Positions 19,010-28,349 of a stretch of 64,000 bases of DNA are shown here, one piece after another (the stretch's first letter is position 1; each line of letters begins with the position of its first letter). Source of the DNA: Anoxybacter fermentans. Its GTDB lineage: Bacteria > Bacillota > Halanaerobiia > DY22613. The DNA is taken from positions 2,728,001-2,792,000 of the forward strand of contig NZ_CP016379.1 in assembly GCF_003991135.1 (NCBI RefSeq), given 5' to 3'. Position numbers and translations under genes: made by a program. The notes beneath the pieces were generated by a model that saw nothing but the letters and a program-made list of their open reading frames with translations, was not told where the DNA came from and did no database searches.

Positions 19010-19591
19010 ATGAAAAAAAATTTTAATGTTCGTTTTTTAATAAAGCTTTTTACAACCTTTTTCAAAATCGGTATGTTCACTTTTGGCGGCGGTTTTGCCA
19101 TGATTCCTTTAATGGAAAAAGAGCTGGTAGAAAGACACGGGTGGCTTGATAAAAAACAATTTATTGATTCAATATCACTGACCCAGACCATACCGGGAGC
19201 TGTTGCCATAAATTTAGCCATCTTTCTTGGGTACAATCTAGCTGGATTGCCGGGTGCTCTAGCTGCCACCGTCGGTGTTGCTCTTCCATCTTTTTTAATC
19301 ATCCTGCTTATTGCCATAAGTTTTAACCGTTTTCGTAATAACCAAATTATCGAAAATGTCTTTAAAGGAATTAGACCCACCGTTGTTGCTTTAATTGCTT
19401 ATGCCGGGGTCAAGCTTATAAGAACCATTGATTGGTCAGTTTTATTAATTATTGTTTTGATTGTTACTCTAATTGCCAGAATTCTGTTTGACATCAATCC
19501 GGTTATATTAATTGTTGCCGCCAGTATGGCCGGATTAATCAATTATTTTTTAAACCGCAAAACATTCTTTAAAGACCAATCAGAAGAATGA
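19010..19591 (+). CDS. Chromate transporter, short CHR protein (first half)
   Basis: 193 residues, ATG behind AAAGGGG. Single CHR (ChrA-type) domain with the N-terminal signature FFKIGMFTFGGGFAMIPLMEKE, then GWLDKKQFIDSISLTQTIPGAVAINLAIFLGY and several membrane helices. Full-length ChrA proteins carry two such domains; here each is a separate gene. The second overlaps its end, so they likely form a heterodimer. The family includes chromate exporters. Many short CHR pairs have an untested substrate, so chromate itself is not assured. Confidence 0.9.
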   Translation: MKKNFNVRFLIKLFTTFFKIGMFTFGGGFAMIPLMEKELVERHGWLDKKQFIDSISLTQTIPGAVAINLAIFLGYNLAGLPGALAATVGVALPSFLIILLIAISFNRFRNNQIIENVFKGIRPTVVALIAYAGVKLIRTIDWSVLLIIVLIVTLIARILFDINPVILIVAASMAGLINYFLNRKTFFKDQSEE

Positions 19592-19608
19592 ATAATGAGG
19601 TGATAATA

Positions 19609-20130
19609 TTGCAAATATTACTTAGTCTCTTTTTATCCTTTTTTAAAATCGGACTTTTTGGATTTGGTGGAGGTTATGCAATGATCTCTTTAATTCAAGA
19701 AGAATTAAAATCACACGGCTGGTTAGCAATAAAAGATTTCATTAATATTATCGCAATTGCTGAGATGACTCCAGGGCCAATTGCCATTAATAGCGCTACC
19801 TTTGTCGGATTTAAAGTCTCCTCTATATTAGGTTCAATATTTGCAACCTTTGGGGTAATTACTCCTTCATTTATCCTTGTAATTATTGTGGCCCACTTTT
19901 TTAAAAAAGCTCAAAAATCCCCTTATATAAATGCAATTCTGAAATTTTTGCGCCCTGTAGTGATTGGATTGATTTTGACTGCAGCATTTACTATCTCTGA
20001 ATCCAGTTTTATTGATTTAAAAAGCCTGATAATTGGGAGTGCTGTTTTTATTGTCATGTTGAAGACTAAAGTGAGTCCGATTTTTATTATAATACTCTCC
20101 GGTCTAGCAGGAATTATCCTCTATGGATAA
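19609..20130 (+). CDS. Chromate transporter, short CHR protein (second half)
   Basis: About 173 residues. A TTG at 19609 with GAGGTGAT five bases upstream is the best start; an ATG at 19588 overlaps the previous gene but has no ribosome site. CHR domain: FFKIGLFGFGGGYAMISLIQEE, then GWLAIKDFINIIAIAEMTPGPIAINSATFVG. Hydrophobic helices run to the end. It is homologous to the preceding protein but clearly diverged, as expected for paired inverted-topology CHR subunits. A strong terminator follows. Confidence 0.88.
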   Translation: MQILLSLFLSFFKIGLFGFGGGYAMISLIQEELKSHGWLAIKDFINIIAIAEMTPGPIAINSATFVGFKVSSILGSIFATFGVITPSFILVIIVAHFFKKAQKSPYINAILKFLRPVVIGLILTAAFTISESSFIDLKSLIIGSAVFIVMLKTKVSPIFIIILSGLAGIILYG

Positions 20131-20135
20131 AATTA

Positions 20136-20161
20136 GTGCCAGATCTTCTGGCACTTTTTTC
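20136..20161 (+). terminator. Terminator of the chromate transporter pair
   Basis: GTGCCAGA and TCTGGCAC with a 3-nt loop, followed by seven T residues, 5 bp past the stop codon. Confidence 0.95.
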
Positions 20162-20224
20162 TCAGGAGCAAAATGCCCTTTGAGTACTACAAAAAGTATA
20201 ATTTTCTTGATCAAAAAAACTTAA

Positions 20225-20255
20225 GGCTGTTGACATTCTAACTTTGTCAACAGCC
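20225..20255 (-). terminator. Terminator of the hydrogenase operon
   Basis: GGCTGTTGACA and TGTCAACAGCC form an 11-bp stem about 50 bp past the hydA stop; on the minus strand TTAAGTTTTTTT follows. The same stem sequence ends the FG-GAP-like gene at 475-503. Confidence 0.8.
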
Positions 20256-20304
20256 TAACCATTCTACTATATCAAAAGAGTAGGTAGTTCCAGTTTAAAA
20301 CTCT

Positions 20305-22308
20305 TTAAACTCTCAACTTTGCTTTAATCTTTTCAAGAATCTCCTCAGTATCTTCAGCAGTCATATTATTTAAAAGCTCATCATCCACTTTAACTGTTGG
20401 ACCGTTCTTACAATTTTCAAAGCAGAAAGTAGCCTCAATCTTCACCCGTTCTTTAAGAACAGGATCTTTTTCAACTGCTTTCATTAGACTTTGCAAAAGA
20501 TCATAGGAACCTCCAAGATAACAGCAGGTACCTACACAGACAGCAACAGAAATTTCTTCTAAACCGCTGCCAGTTAAGTGAATTTCTTCACCCCGGATCC
20601 GGCGCCGATTGCCATAGTTGGTGTGGAGTAGATGGTGAATTTCATCATGCGAAAGTTTCGCTAAATGCTTTTGATAAAATTCATTAATTACAGGGCTATC
20701 CTGGGATTTGTGAATCTGAAGCATCCTATCAGCTCGATAAATTCCAGCTGCCCTTTCCTTACGAGCTTCGGTATCATTGGGGAATGGTTGACCAGCACCT
20801 CCAACACATCCACCCGGACAGGCCATTACTTCCACCAGATGATACTCAACTTCACCGGACTTAATCTTTTTAAGAAGTTTTTTAACATTACCCAGACCAT
20901 GAACAACAGCAATCTTTACATCGGTACCGTTCAGGTTAACAGTAGCTTCTTTAATTCCTTCCATGCCCCGGACAGCTTTAAAGTTTACATCTTCCAGAGT
21001 TTTATCGGTAAGCATTTCATAAGCCGCCCTTAATGCAGCCTCAGCAACCCCACCAGTAGCACCAAAGATTACACCAGCACCGGTAGCAAAACCGAAGGGC
21101 AGATCCAGTGATTCAATTTCCAGTTCATCAAAAATAATACCTGCTTCTTTGATCATTCGGGCGATCTCCTGGGTAGTTAATACATAATCTACATCTCTTA
21201 CACCATTATGGCTAAATTCTTTACGTCTTGCTTCAAACTTCTTAGCAGAGCATGGCATTAAGGAGACCACAATTAAATCTTTAGGTTCAATGCCCAGTTC
21301 TTTAGCATAGAACCTTTTTACCACTGCTCCAAACATCTGCTGTGGAGATTTACAGCTAGATAGGTTATCCAAAAGATCAGAATGATATTGTTCAGCATAC
21401 TTAACCCAGGCCGGACAACAGGAAGTAAAAATAGGCAGCCGTTCATTATTTTTAAAACGAGCGATAAATTCCCTGGTCTCTTCCATTACTGTTAAATCAG
21501 CTGCAAAACTGGTATCAAATACTTTGTCAAAACCTAAACGGCGTAAAGCTGCAGCTAATTTTCCTAATTCAATATCACCAGGTTTACCACCGAACTCTTC
21601 ACCAATAGCCACCCTGACAGCTGGAGCTATCTGCACAATAACAGTCTTGCTCTCATCCTGAAGAGCTTCCCAAACCTCTTCGCGTTCTGACTTAACAACC
21701 AGAGCACCAGTCGGGCAGACAGAAGCACATTGACCGCAGTTAACACAATCTACTTCAGCCAGTTGTTTATTGAATGCCGGGGTTACCATTACTTTTGAAC
21801 CTCGATTAGCAAAATCCAATACACCAATTCCCTGTACTTCCTGGCACATCCGCACACAGTCACCACAAAGAATACATTTGTTAGGATCACGTACTAAAGA
21901 AGGACTGCTATCATCAATAGGTAGCTTCTGATCCCTCTGACCGAAACGAATTTCTTTAATTCCAAACCGTTCTGCCAGATCCTGTAGTTTACAGCTACCA
22001 CTCCGTTCACAGGTAGTACATTCCCGATCGTGATTAGCCAGTAATAATTCTAAAGCCATTTTACGAATATGCTGTAAACGTTTTGTGTGAGTTTTAATTT
22101 TCATTCCCGGACGTGGAGCGGTGGAACAGGCAGCAACAATTCCCTGCCCCTCTACTTCTACAAGACACATCCGACATGCACCGTAAACACTCAGTTCAGA
22201 ATGATAACAGAATGTGGGTAACTCAATACCAGCCTTACGAATCACCTTCAACAGATTCTCTTCACCGTTTAATTCATAACTATGATTATTAATAATAATT
22301 TGATTCAT
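20305..22308 (-). CDS. hydA: NADH-linked [FeFe]-hydrogenase catalytic subunit HydA
   Basis: 667 residues from the ATG at 22308, behind GGAGGTGG; a frame opening 8 codons earlier lies inside the hydB end. The N-terminus is a plant-type [2Fe-2S] domain (CYHSELSVYGACRMC, then C), followed by the His-Cys3 cluster (HDRECTTCERSGSC) and two [4Fe-4S] motifs (CILCGDCVRMC, CVNCGQCASVC). The H-cluster domain carries all three signatures: TSCCPAW, MPCSAKK and MACPGGCVGG. The C-terminal 100 residues are a thioredoxin-like [2Fe-2S] domain (CVGTCCYLGG, CFENCKNG), as in Thermotoga-type HydA. It produces or consumes H2 in a trimer with HydB and HydC, probably by electron bifurcation between NADH and ferredoxin. 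It is the last gene of the operon, 1 bp behind hydB. Confidence 0.97.
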   Translation of the reverse strand: MNQIIINNHSYELNGEENLLKVIRKAGIELPTFCYHSELSVYGACRMCLVEVEGQGIVAACSTAPRPGMKIKTHTKRLQHIRKMALELLLANHDRECTTCERSGSCKLQDLAERFGIKEIRFGQRDQKLPIDDSSPSLVRDPNKCILCGDCVRMCQEVQGIGVLDFANRGSKVMVTPAFNKQLAEVDCVNCGQCASVCPTGALVVKSEREEVWEALQDESKTVIVQIAPAVRVAIGEEFGGKPGDIELGKLAAALRRLGFDKVFDTSFAADLTVMEETREFIARFKNNERLPIFTSCCPAWVKYAEQYHSDLLDNLSSCKSPQQMFGAVVKRFYAKELGIEPKDLIVVSLMPCSAKKFEARRKEFSHNGVRDVDYVLTTQEIARMIKEAGIIFDELEIESLDLPFGFATGAGVIFGATGGVAEAALRAAYEMLTDKTLEDVNFKAVRGMEGIKEATVNLNGTDVKIAVVHGLGNVKKLLKKIKSGEVEYHLVEVMACPGGCVGGAGQPFPNDTEARKERAAGIYRADRMLQIHKSQDSPVINEFYQKHLAKLSHDEIHHLLHTNYGNRRRIRGEEIHLTGSGLEEISVAVCVGTCCYLGGSYDLLQSLMKAVEKDPVLKERVKIEATFCFENCKNGPTVKVDDELLNNMTAEDTEEILEKIKAKLRV

Positions 22309-22309
22309 T

Positions 22310-24187
22310 TTATACCACCTCCACTGCATCAAATGGGCAGGCCTCTACACAGGCACCGCACTTGATACATTTCTCAGTATCCAAAATAAAAGGCTTTTTA
22401 ATCTCACCGGAAATAGCACCAACAGGACAAACTCGTGAACATTTGCTGCAACCTTTACATTTATCGGCATTAATACCATAAACTTTAAGAGCCTCACAAA
22501 TACCAGCAGGACATTTCTTATCAACAACATGCGCAATATATTCGTCTCTGAAGTATTTAAGTGTAGTCAAAACTGGATTAGGAGCAGTTTTACCTAAACC
22601 ACAGAGAGAACCATCTTTTACTGCAGAAGCGATATCCTCCAATTTTTCGATATCCTTAAGTTCTCCCTTACCATCTACAATCCGCTGTAAGATTTCTAAC
22701 ATCCGCTTGGTTCCTTCACGGCAAAGAACACATTTACCGCAAGACTCATTTTGGGTAAACTCCATGAAGAAACGTGCCACCTCAACAATACAGGTGTCTT
22801 CATCCATAACTACTAGACCACCTGAACCGATCATAGCACCAACTTGACTCAAAGAGTCAAAATCAAGGGTGAGATCCAGATGTTCTTCTGTCAAACAACC
22901 ACCAGACGGACCGCCAATCTGTACAGCTTTAAATTTTTTATTATCTTTAATTCCACCACCAACATCATAGATAACTTCTCTTAAAGTAAGACCCATTGGA
23001 ACCTCAATCAGACCAGTATTAGCAACATCACCCGTGATAGCAAAGGTTTTGGTTCCTGGACTATTTTCAGTTCCAAGTTTTCTAAACCAGTCTGCACCTT
23101 TTAAGATAATGTTAGGTACATTAGCCAGTGTTTCCACATTGTTAATGGTAGTTGGGCAACCCCAGAGACCTCTTTGAGCAGGGAATGGTGGCTTAGGTCT
23201 TGGCATACCCCGTTCACCTTCAATGGAAGCCATTAGTGCTGTCTCTTCACCACAGACAAAGGCACCTGCACCTTCTTTAATAATTACTTTAAAACTGAAA
23301 TCAGTACCTAAAATATTCTCTCCCAAAAGACCATAAGCTTGAGCATCAGAAATAGCTTTCTTAAGACGTTTCACTGCCAATGGATATTCAGCACGTACAT
23401 AGATATAACCGGTATCAGCACCAGTAGCATAACCGGCAATCATAAGACCTTCAATAACTTTGTGTGGATCCCCTTCCATAATACTGCGGTCCATAAATGC
23501 ACCTGGGTCTCCCTCATCTCCATTACAGATAACATACTTCTGCTCTCTCTCTTCATCTAAAGCAAACTGCCACTTAAGGCCAGTTGGGAAACCGCCACCA
23601 CCGCGGCCACGCAGACCAGAAGCTTTGATAATATCCACAACTTCCTGTTGACTCATGGTCAAAGCTTTAGCAATAGCTTGATAACCATCACGAGCCAGAT
23701 ATTCCTCTAAATCCTCAGGATCAATCACACCACAGTTCATCAAACCAATTCGGGTTTGATTTTTATAGAAAGGAATTTCCTTTTCAATTGGATAAATTTC
23801 TCCACTAACCGGATGTTTATAAGCTAAACGCTCAATGATCTCACCTTTTTTAATAGTAGTCTCAACAATTTCTTCCACATCATCAACAGTTACCTTTGTA
23901 TACAAAACTCCTAAAGGTTCAATTCGTACTAATGGACCCATAGCACAAAAACCGTGACAGCCGCTGGTCTTTACAGCAATACTCTTACAACCATCTTCGA
24001 TAAAGGTAACTTCAGCCTTTATATCTTTAGTTGCTTCCTTTAAAGCAGCAGCAATATCCAGTGAACCGCTGGCTACACAACCTGTACCGGCACAGATTAA
24101 AATCCGGATGGTCTCATTTTCCATCCTTTGCCGTGCTTTTTCTTTAGCAGCATCCAGGGCTTTCTTACTATCGATTTTCAGTCCCAT
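22310..24187 (-). CDS. hydB: Hydrogenase flavoprotein subunit HydB (NuoF-like)
   Basis: 625 residues, ATG behind GAGGAGG and overlapping the hydC stop by one base. The N-terminal thioredoxin-like [2Fe-2S] domain has CAGTGCVASGS and GCHGFC. The NuoF core binds FMN and NADH (GLRGRGGGGFPTGLKW, ICNGDEGDPGAFMDR). A [4Fe-4S] motif follows (ESCGKCVLCREG). The C-terminus adds two ferredoxin clusters (CKGCSKCSRVCP and CIKCGACVEACP). This is the NAD(H) site of the trimeric hydrogenase and the likely place of electron bifurcation. Length and domain order match known HydB proteins. Confidence 0.97.
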   Translation of the reverse strand: MGLKIDSKKALDAAKEKARQRMENETIRILICAGTGCVASGSLDIAAALKEATKDIKAEVTFIEDGCKSIAVKTSGCHGFCAMGPLVRIEPLGVLYTKVTVDDVEEIVETTIKKGEIIERLAYKHPVSGEIYPIEKEIPFYKNQTRIGLMNCGVIDPEDLEEYLARDGYQAIAKALTMSQQEVVDIIKASGLRGRGGGGFPTGLKWQFALDEEREQKYVICNGDEGDPGAFMDRSIMEGDPHKVIEGLMIAGYATGADTGYIYVRAEYPLAVKRLKKAISDAQAYGLLGENILGTDFSFKVIIKEGAGAFVCGEETALMASIEGERGMPRPKPPFPAQRGLWGCPTTINNVETLANVPNIILKGADWFRKLGTENSPGTKTFAITGDVANTGLIEVPMGLTLREVIYDVGGGIKDNKKFKAVQIGGPSGGCLTEEHLDLTLDFDSLSQVGAMIGSGGLVVMDEDTCIVEVARFFMEFTQNESCGKCVLCREGTKRMLEILQRIVDGKGELKDIEKLEDIASAVKDGSLCGLGKTAPNPVLTTLKYFRDEYIAHVVDKKCPAGICEALKVYGINADKCKGCSKCSRVCPVGAISGEIKKPFILDTEKCIKCGACVEACPFDAVEVV

Positions 24188-24687
24188 TATTGACCATCCT
24201 CCTCTTTCATAAGTTGATCAAGAATCAGTTCAATAGCTTCTGGAGTCATCTGACCATAAACCTTGTCATTAATGGTAACAACAGGAGCAAGACCGCATGC
24301 ACCCAAACAGGAAACAGTTTCAACAGTAAAATTCAAATCATCAGTGGTTTTGCGATCTCCCTTAAGACCAACTTTTTTACGGATAGCATTATATACCGGC
24401 ATTGAGCCCCGTACGTGACATGCAGTTCCATCACAAACTCTGATAATATATTTTCCTTTAGGCTCTAAAGAAAACTGAGCATAGAAAGTAGCTACTCCAA
24501 AAACCGTCGCAGGAGAAAGATCCATTGCTGTAGCAACATAAGTTAAAATTTCTTCTGGAAGATAACGATATTCTTCCTGAATTTCCTGCAGAATAGCAAT
24601 TAAAGAAGATTTCTTTTTCCCATACTTCTCGATAATTTCATTTACTTTTTCAAATTTCCGTTGTAAAGCAGACATTGTCAATGCCAT
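24187..24687 (-). CDS. hydC: Hydrogenase subunit HydC (NuoE-like, [2Fe-2S])
   Basis: 166 residues, ATG behind AGGAGGG. NuoE/HydC family: an N-terminal helical part (LPEEILTYVATAMDLSPATVFGVATFYAQF) and a thioredoxin-fold [2Fe-2S] domain with ligands in CDGTACHVRGS and CLGACGLAP. It transfers electrons within the HydABC complex. It ends at the start of hydB, indicating translational coupling. Confidence 0.96.
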   Translation of the reverse strand: MALTMSALQRKFEKVNEIIEKYGKKKSSLIAILQEIQEEYRYLPEEILTYVATAMDLSPATVFGVATFYAQFSLEPKGKYIIRVCDGTACHVRGSMPVYNAIRKKVGLKGDRKTTDDLNFTVETVSCLGACGLAPVVTINDKVYGQMTPEAIELILDQLMKEEDGQ

Positions 24688-24699
24688 AATCTATCCCTC

Positions 24700-25851
24700 C
24701 TAATAATATTCAATCTCGACAGTTTTCCCCTGATCCAACAAAATATCTTTCAGCGACTCAACAAGCCGCATCTTAAATCCAAAATCAATGGGAAGATCAG
24801 GATTCTGATAGACCGGATTAATGGCCTTACCCACAAGGAAACGAATTTGATCAGATTCCAACAGAATTCTGGCCAACTCAGACGCACCATCTTTACCCTG
24901 AATCTCTTCTATTAAACTACTCTGCTTTAAGAGTTCCAGTGTACGAGATAAAGTTAAAACTCCTTCTGTTACCAGATCCACCCCATCAATCTCACCACAG
25001 GGCGGAACCTTAGAATCCAGACTGGACAATTTAACCTTCAACTCCCGATTCATTTCACGGGCAATGATTTTACTTGTAGTTCCGCCACAGATGACTTTTT
25101 TACCTTCTGAAGCAAACAACTCCTGAGAGACATATCGATCCTTTGAGGGATCTTCAGGTGGTCCAACAACAATAGTTGCTTTTTTTGGATAACGAGCTTT
25201 TACTGCTAACACTGTTGTATCATCTCCTGGTTGATCAGCATATAATCTTTGACATACATTTGTCAGCCAAAAGGCAATGGATGAAGCATCTGGATAATCA
25301 TCAACTATTTTTTCCAGATATTTAACCACATTTTTTCTCTGCCAACCGAGATTAAGAACCCCGCCCACACCTGCATGGATTACCCCATCACTTACTGCCA
25401 CAAGAATATCTCCTTCTTTTAACTTAAAATGGCATTCTTTAATTTCTTTTTCAACAATTTTACGGGTTTTCATCTTAAGTGGAACAGCTTTATTCCCACG
25501 AAGAAAAATGATTCCAGGATTATCAAACTCTACTACATAGGCTTCTTCCTTCTCATAATCTATCTGAACGATGGTGAAAGTGGAGTAAGCAAGATTACGC
25601 ACTTTACAGATGGGTAATGTTCTACCAATAGTATCCAGCACATCTTCTAATTTTGCACCATTTTTTAACATGGTAACAATAATTTTAGTAGTTAAAGTAG
25701 CAAGAATATTGGCCTTAACTCCACTTCCTAAACCATCGGAAAGAACAGCGATTAAACTTTTATCGGTCCTTACAATTTCAACTTTGTCTCCACAGAGTTC
25801 CTCTCCAGCCTTATTTAAACTGGAAACTCCTGTTTCAAAAATCAAACCCAC
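24700..25851 (-). CDS. PP2C/SpoIIE-type serine phosphatase of the hydrogenase operon
   Basis: 383 residues from a GTG behind AGGAGAG. Residues about 1-205 form a SpoIIE/RsbU-like phosphatase domain: the metal-binding LSDGLGSGVKA, GILVAVSDGV-type GDILVAVSDGVIHAG and GDDTTVLAVKA. The C-terminal 170 residues form a second, uncharacterised domain (GGTTSKIIAREMNRELKV). Genes of this type sit beside hydrogenase genes in several clostridia, which suggests regulation through protein dephosphorylation, but the substrate is unknown. It lies 12 bp upstream of hydC and 12 bp behind the sensory hydrogenase gene. Confidence 0.88.
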   Translation of the reverse strand: MGLIFETGVSSLNKAGEELCGDKVEIVRTDKSLIAVLSDGLGSGVKANILATLTTKIIVTMLKNGAKLEDVLDTIGRTLPICKVRNLAYSTFTIVQIDYEKEEAYVVEFDNPGIIFLRGNKAVPLKMKTRKIVEKEIKECHFKLKEGDILVAVSDGVIHAGVGGVLNLGWQRKNVVKYLEKIVDDYPDASSIAFWLTNVCQRLYADQPGDDTTVLAVKARYPKKATIVVGPPEDPSKDRYVSQELFASEGKKVICGGTTSKIIAREMNRELKVKLSSLDSKVPPCGEIDGVDLVTEGVLTLSRTLELLKQSSLIEEIQGKDGASELARILLESDQIRFLVGKAINPVYQNPDLPIDFGFKMRLVESLKDILLDQGKTVEIEYY

Positions 25852-25863
25852 CGCTATCTCTCC

Positions 25864-27549
25864 TTATTTCTTTTTCATTAAATCCATTAATTTAGTTAAA
25901 GTAACTTTGGTTTCTGCGGTAGTTTCACCTAAAAGACCAGCAATTTCCTGAGCCACCCTCATCTGTTTATCTATAACCTCCTGGGCTTTCTTAAAAGTCT
26001 CTTCCCGCATCTTATCAAACTCATCTTTTTGTTTTTCTTCCCTCGTCACATCATAAAAAATTCCAATGATTAAATCATGTTTATCAACATAAAAAATATA
26101 TTGTCGAACAATAAGAGAATCAGAATATTTTATCAGCCTGGTTATAAGTTCCTTTTTTAATGCCACCTCTTTAAAAAGAGTGTCATCTATAATTGTCGAT
26201 AGCTCTCTGCCTTTTACCTGCTGACAACTAACCTTAAACATTTTCTCAGCTGCTGGGTTTATCTCGACAATTTTAAGTTGGTTATCGGTAACAATAATCC
26301 CACTAGGAGTTGAACGTATAATAAGATTAGACATGGATTCAGCTCTTGAACGCATATAGGGAAGGCACATTTCCAATTCTGCCAGACCATTATAAACAGC
26401 TATAGCTTTCTCACGGCAGGAATCATAACCACACGAGCCACAATTGAGTTCATCCTCAGATGATGTTTTACCAATTTTTGAAAGAATTGTACGAATCTCT
26501 TCCTCTGATGGTATTTTATAAGTTCCCATTCGAGGATAAAAATTTCGCTTTACTGAAAAGTTTAATGAAGAAAGTTTTTTCTTATTTTCTTTCCTTACCT
26601 GCTGTAACTTTAATAACTTCTGACGTCGTTCAAGCAGGGTAATGGATGTGGCAATACCTACACCACCAATACAGCCACCTTTACAGGCCATCATTTCAAT
26701 CAACTGTAAATAATCCCATCGTGAAAAATCTTTAAGCACTTCAATAACCTCTTCTAAACCGGTTACAGACAAAAATTTATCTGCAAGTAGATCTGTAGAA
26801 AAGCCAGCTGTCTTTAATAAGCCGCCACCTACAGGAAATAATCTGGCAACATTAGGTTTTTCACCATCGAATTCTACAGCACCGACCTCTTTAGATAAAA
26901 CTCCAGCTTCTTCAATCAATTCCTGTAATTCTTTAAAGGTAAGAACCGCATCTATCTGGCCCTTAACTCCAGGCTGTTCCATCTCTTCTTTTTTGGCAAT
27001 ACACGGGCCAATAAAGACTACCCGTTCAAATTTTTCTTTTAACATTCTGCCATGCAGGGCCATCGGTGAAAGTACAGGTGCCAGATGATCAATCAAATGT
27101 GGATAGTGTTTTTCCACCAGATCAACTATTACTGGACAACAGCTGGTTAAAAGCGGCAAAGGTCGATCATCTTTTAACAAATCCAGATATTGTTTAGCCA
27201 CATACTCCGCTGCCCAGGCTGTTTCCTGAATATAAGAAAATCCTAATTTTCGTAATATGAGAACTATTTCACAAGTAGTATCAAACTTTATACCAACAGG
27301 ATAGGAGGGTGCTAGACTTACTGCAATCCTTTCACCACTTGCAAGCCATTGACGAACCTGTTCTAAATCAGTCTTTCGTACCTGTTTGGCTCCCTGAGGA
27401 CACACGTGAATACACTTTCCATCATTAATACAACGTTCTTCTACAATCCTGGCCCGCCCCTCATTAATCTGAATAGCTTTCATTGGACAAGAGCGTACAC
27501 ACTTATAACAGTCTTTACAATCGGTTTTTATAGTTGAAATTACACTCAT
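25864..27549 (-). CDS. Sensory-type [FeFe]-hydrogenase with ferredoxin and PAS domains (HydS-like)
   Basis: 561 residues from the ATG at 27549 behind GGAGGAAG; an earlier ATG at 27588 lies within the preceding gene. Two N-terminal ferredoxin motifs (CKDCYKCVRSCP, CINDGKCIHVCPQ) are followed by an H-cluster domain with TSCCP, GPCIAKK and MACKGGCIGG. Next is a Fe-S domain (CGSCGYDSCREKA), then a PAS domain (STPSGIIVTDNQLKIVEINPAAEKMF) and a C-terminal helix. This is the architecture of group C, sensory hydrogenases thought to read H2 or redox state and pass the signal on. There is no kinase or GGDEF output; the adjacent phosphatase is the obvious partner. Function is inferred from family and context. 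Confidence 0.9.
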   Translation of the reverse strand: MSVISTIKTDCKDCYKCVRSCPMKAIQINEGRARIVEERCINDGKCIHVCPQGAKQVRKTDLEQVRQWLASGERIAVSLAPSYPVGIKFDTTCEIVLILRKLGFSYIQETAWAAEYVAKQYLDLLKDDRPLPLLTSCCPVIVDLVEKHYPHLIDHLAPVLSPMALHGRMLKEKFERVVFIGPCIAKKEEMEQPGVKGQIDAVLTFKELQELIEEAGVLSKEVGAVEFDGEKPNVARLFPVGGGLLKTAGFSTDLLADKFLSVTGLEEVIEVLKDFSRWDYLQLIEMMACKGGCIGGVGIATSITLLERRQKLLKLQQVRKENKKKLSSLNFSVKRNFYPRMGTYKIPSEEEIRTILSKIGKTSSEDELNCGSCGYDSCREKAIAVYNGLAELEMCLPYMRSRAESMSNLIIRSTPSGIIVTDNQLKIVEINPAAEKMFKVSCQQVKGRELSTIIDDTLFKEVALKKELITRLIKYSDSLIVRQYIFYVDKHDLIIGIFYDVTREEKQKDEFDKMREETFKKAQEVIDKQMRVAQEIAGLLGETTAETKVTLTKLMDLMKKK

Positions 27550-27550
27550 T

Positions 27551-27808
27551 TTATCTTCCTCCAATCTGTGGAAGAACCTGATCAACAAACAACTTTTTCA
27601 GCTCAGTCAAATCAAAAACCGTAATTGGTCCTCCTTCACCAATCCGGATGGTTATACCAGAACTACAATTTTCCATACAAAAACTTGCCTTTAACTCAAC
27701 TTTATTCTCCAATTGATATAATTTAATTAGCTCTTCAAGTCTTTCAATTACCTGATATGACCCTCTTAAATGGCACGAGCTACCCACGCAAACTGTAATA
27801 ACCAACAA
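27551..27808 (-). CDS. Small thioredoxin-like [2Fe-2S] protein
   Basis: About 85 residues. The annotated-looking ATG at 27823 overlaps the ribosome site GGGAGGGAG, so a TTG at 27808 or 27805 is the more likely start. The ligands are in CVGSSCHLRGS and CMENCSSG, the same pattern as the C-terminal domain of HydA and the N-terminal domain of HydB. It is the first gene of the hydrogenase operon and the gap to the sensory hydrogenase is 1 bp. It probably shuttles electrons to that protein. Confidence 0.85.
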   Translation of the reverse strand: MLVITVCVGSSCHLRGSYQVIERLEELIKLYQLENKVELKASFCMENCSSGITIRIGEGGPITVFDLTELKKLFVDQVLPQIGGR

Positions 27809-27935
27809 TAAACTCCCTCCCATAAAAATAAAAACCCAATTTTTGTGATTAATTTCACTTATATTGACCTTCTTTACCTTTCAATGATACATTGATAAAG
27901 AGATTGAAGCCAGACCACAAATCCATCTTTACTAC

Positions 27936-27951
27936 TGTGAAAACATTCACA
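27936..27951. promoter_or_regulatory. Rex- or CRP/FNR-like operator before the hydrogenase operon
   Basis: TGTGAAAACATTCACA is a perfect 6-bp palindrome with a 4-bp spacer, centred about 40 bp downstream of the predicted start of transcription. It fits the Gram-positive Rex box (TTGTGAAnnnnTTCACAA) except at the outermost base pair. It also fits TGTGA-N6-TCACA of CRP/FNR proteins. Rex would tie expression to NADH/NAD+ ratio, fitting an NADH-linked hydrogenase. Confidence 0.6.
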
Positions 27952-27991
27952 TTAAAAGACGAAAAAATTTTTTATTTTATTTTTCATTTTT

Positions 27992-28020
27992 ATGATAATA
28001 CACACCACTTACAATGTCAA
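27992..28020 (-). promoter_or_regulatory. Promoter of the hydrogenase operon
   Basis: On the minus strand TTGACA (28015-28020) and TATCAT (27992-27997) are 17 bp apart. The -35 region is duplicated: TTGACATTGT occurs twice in tandem, 11 bp apart, giving a second TTGACA at 28026-28031. The remainder of the 540-bp gap up to the decarboxylase gene is AT-rich and shows no gene. Confidence 0.7.
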
Positions 28021-28349
28021 GACAATGTCAAGTTTTTTTAAAATTAAATAATTTAATGCACTTTTAGGTTAAAATTTTCTTAATGATATAAAACCCTGAT
28101 TTTCTTTGATACATAAACTACATAATTATGCAGGACTTTAGCTTACTTTATAGAATATAACAGATGAGTGTTAAGTAGGTTTTATTTTATTTTATATCCA
28201 TAATTGGTTAATACTTTGATTATAAATTCTTCTGTACCTAAGAAGGAATTTAATGTCTTTTGTAGAATTTTATTCCTATAAAAACCCTAGTTTCCAGATG
28301 TTTTTTGGGGTGAGCTAATTCTTTAAAATAAAGAAAGGAGTTGATTAAA

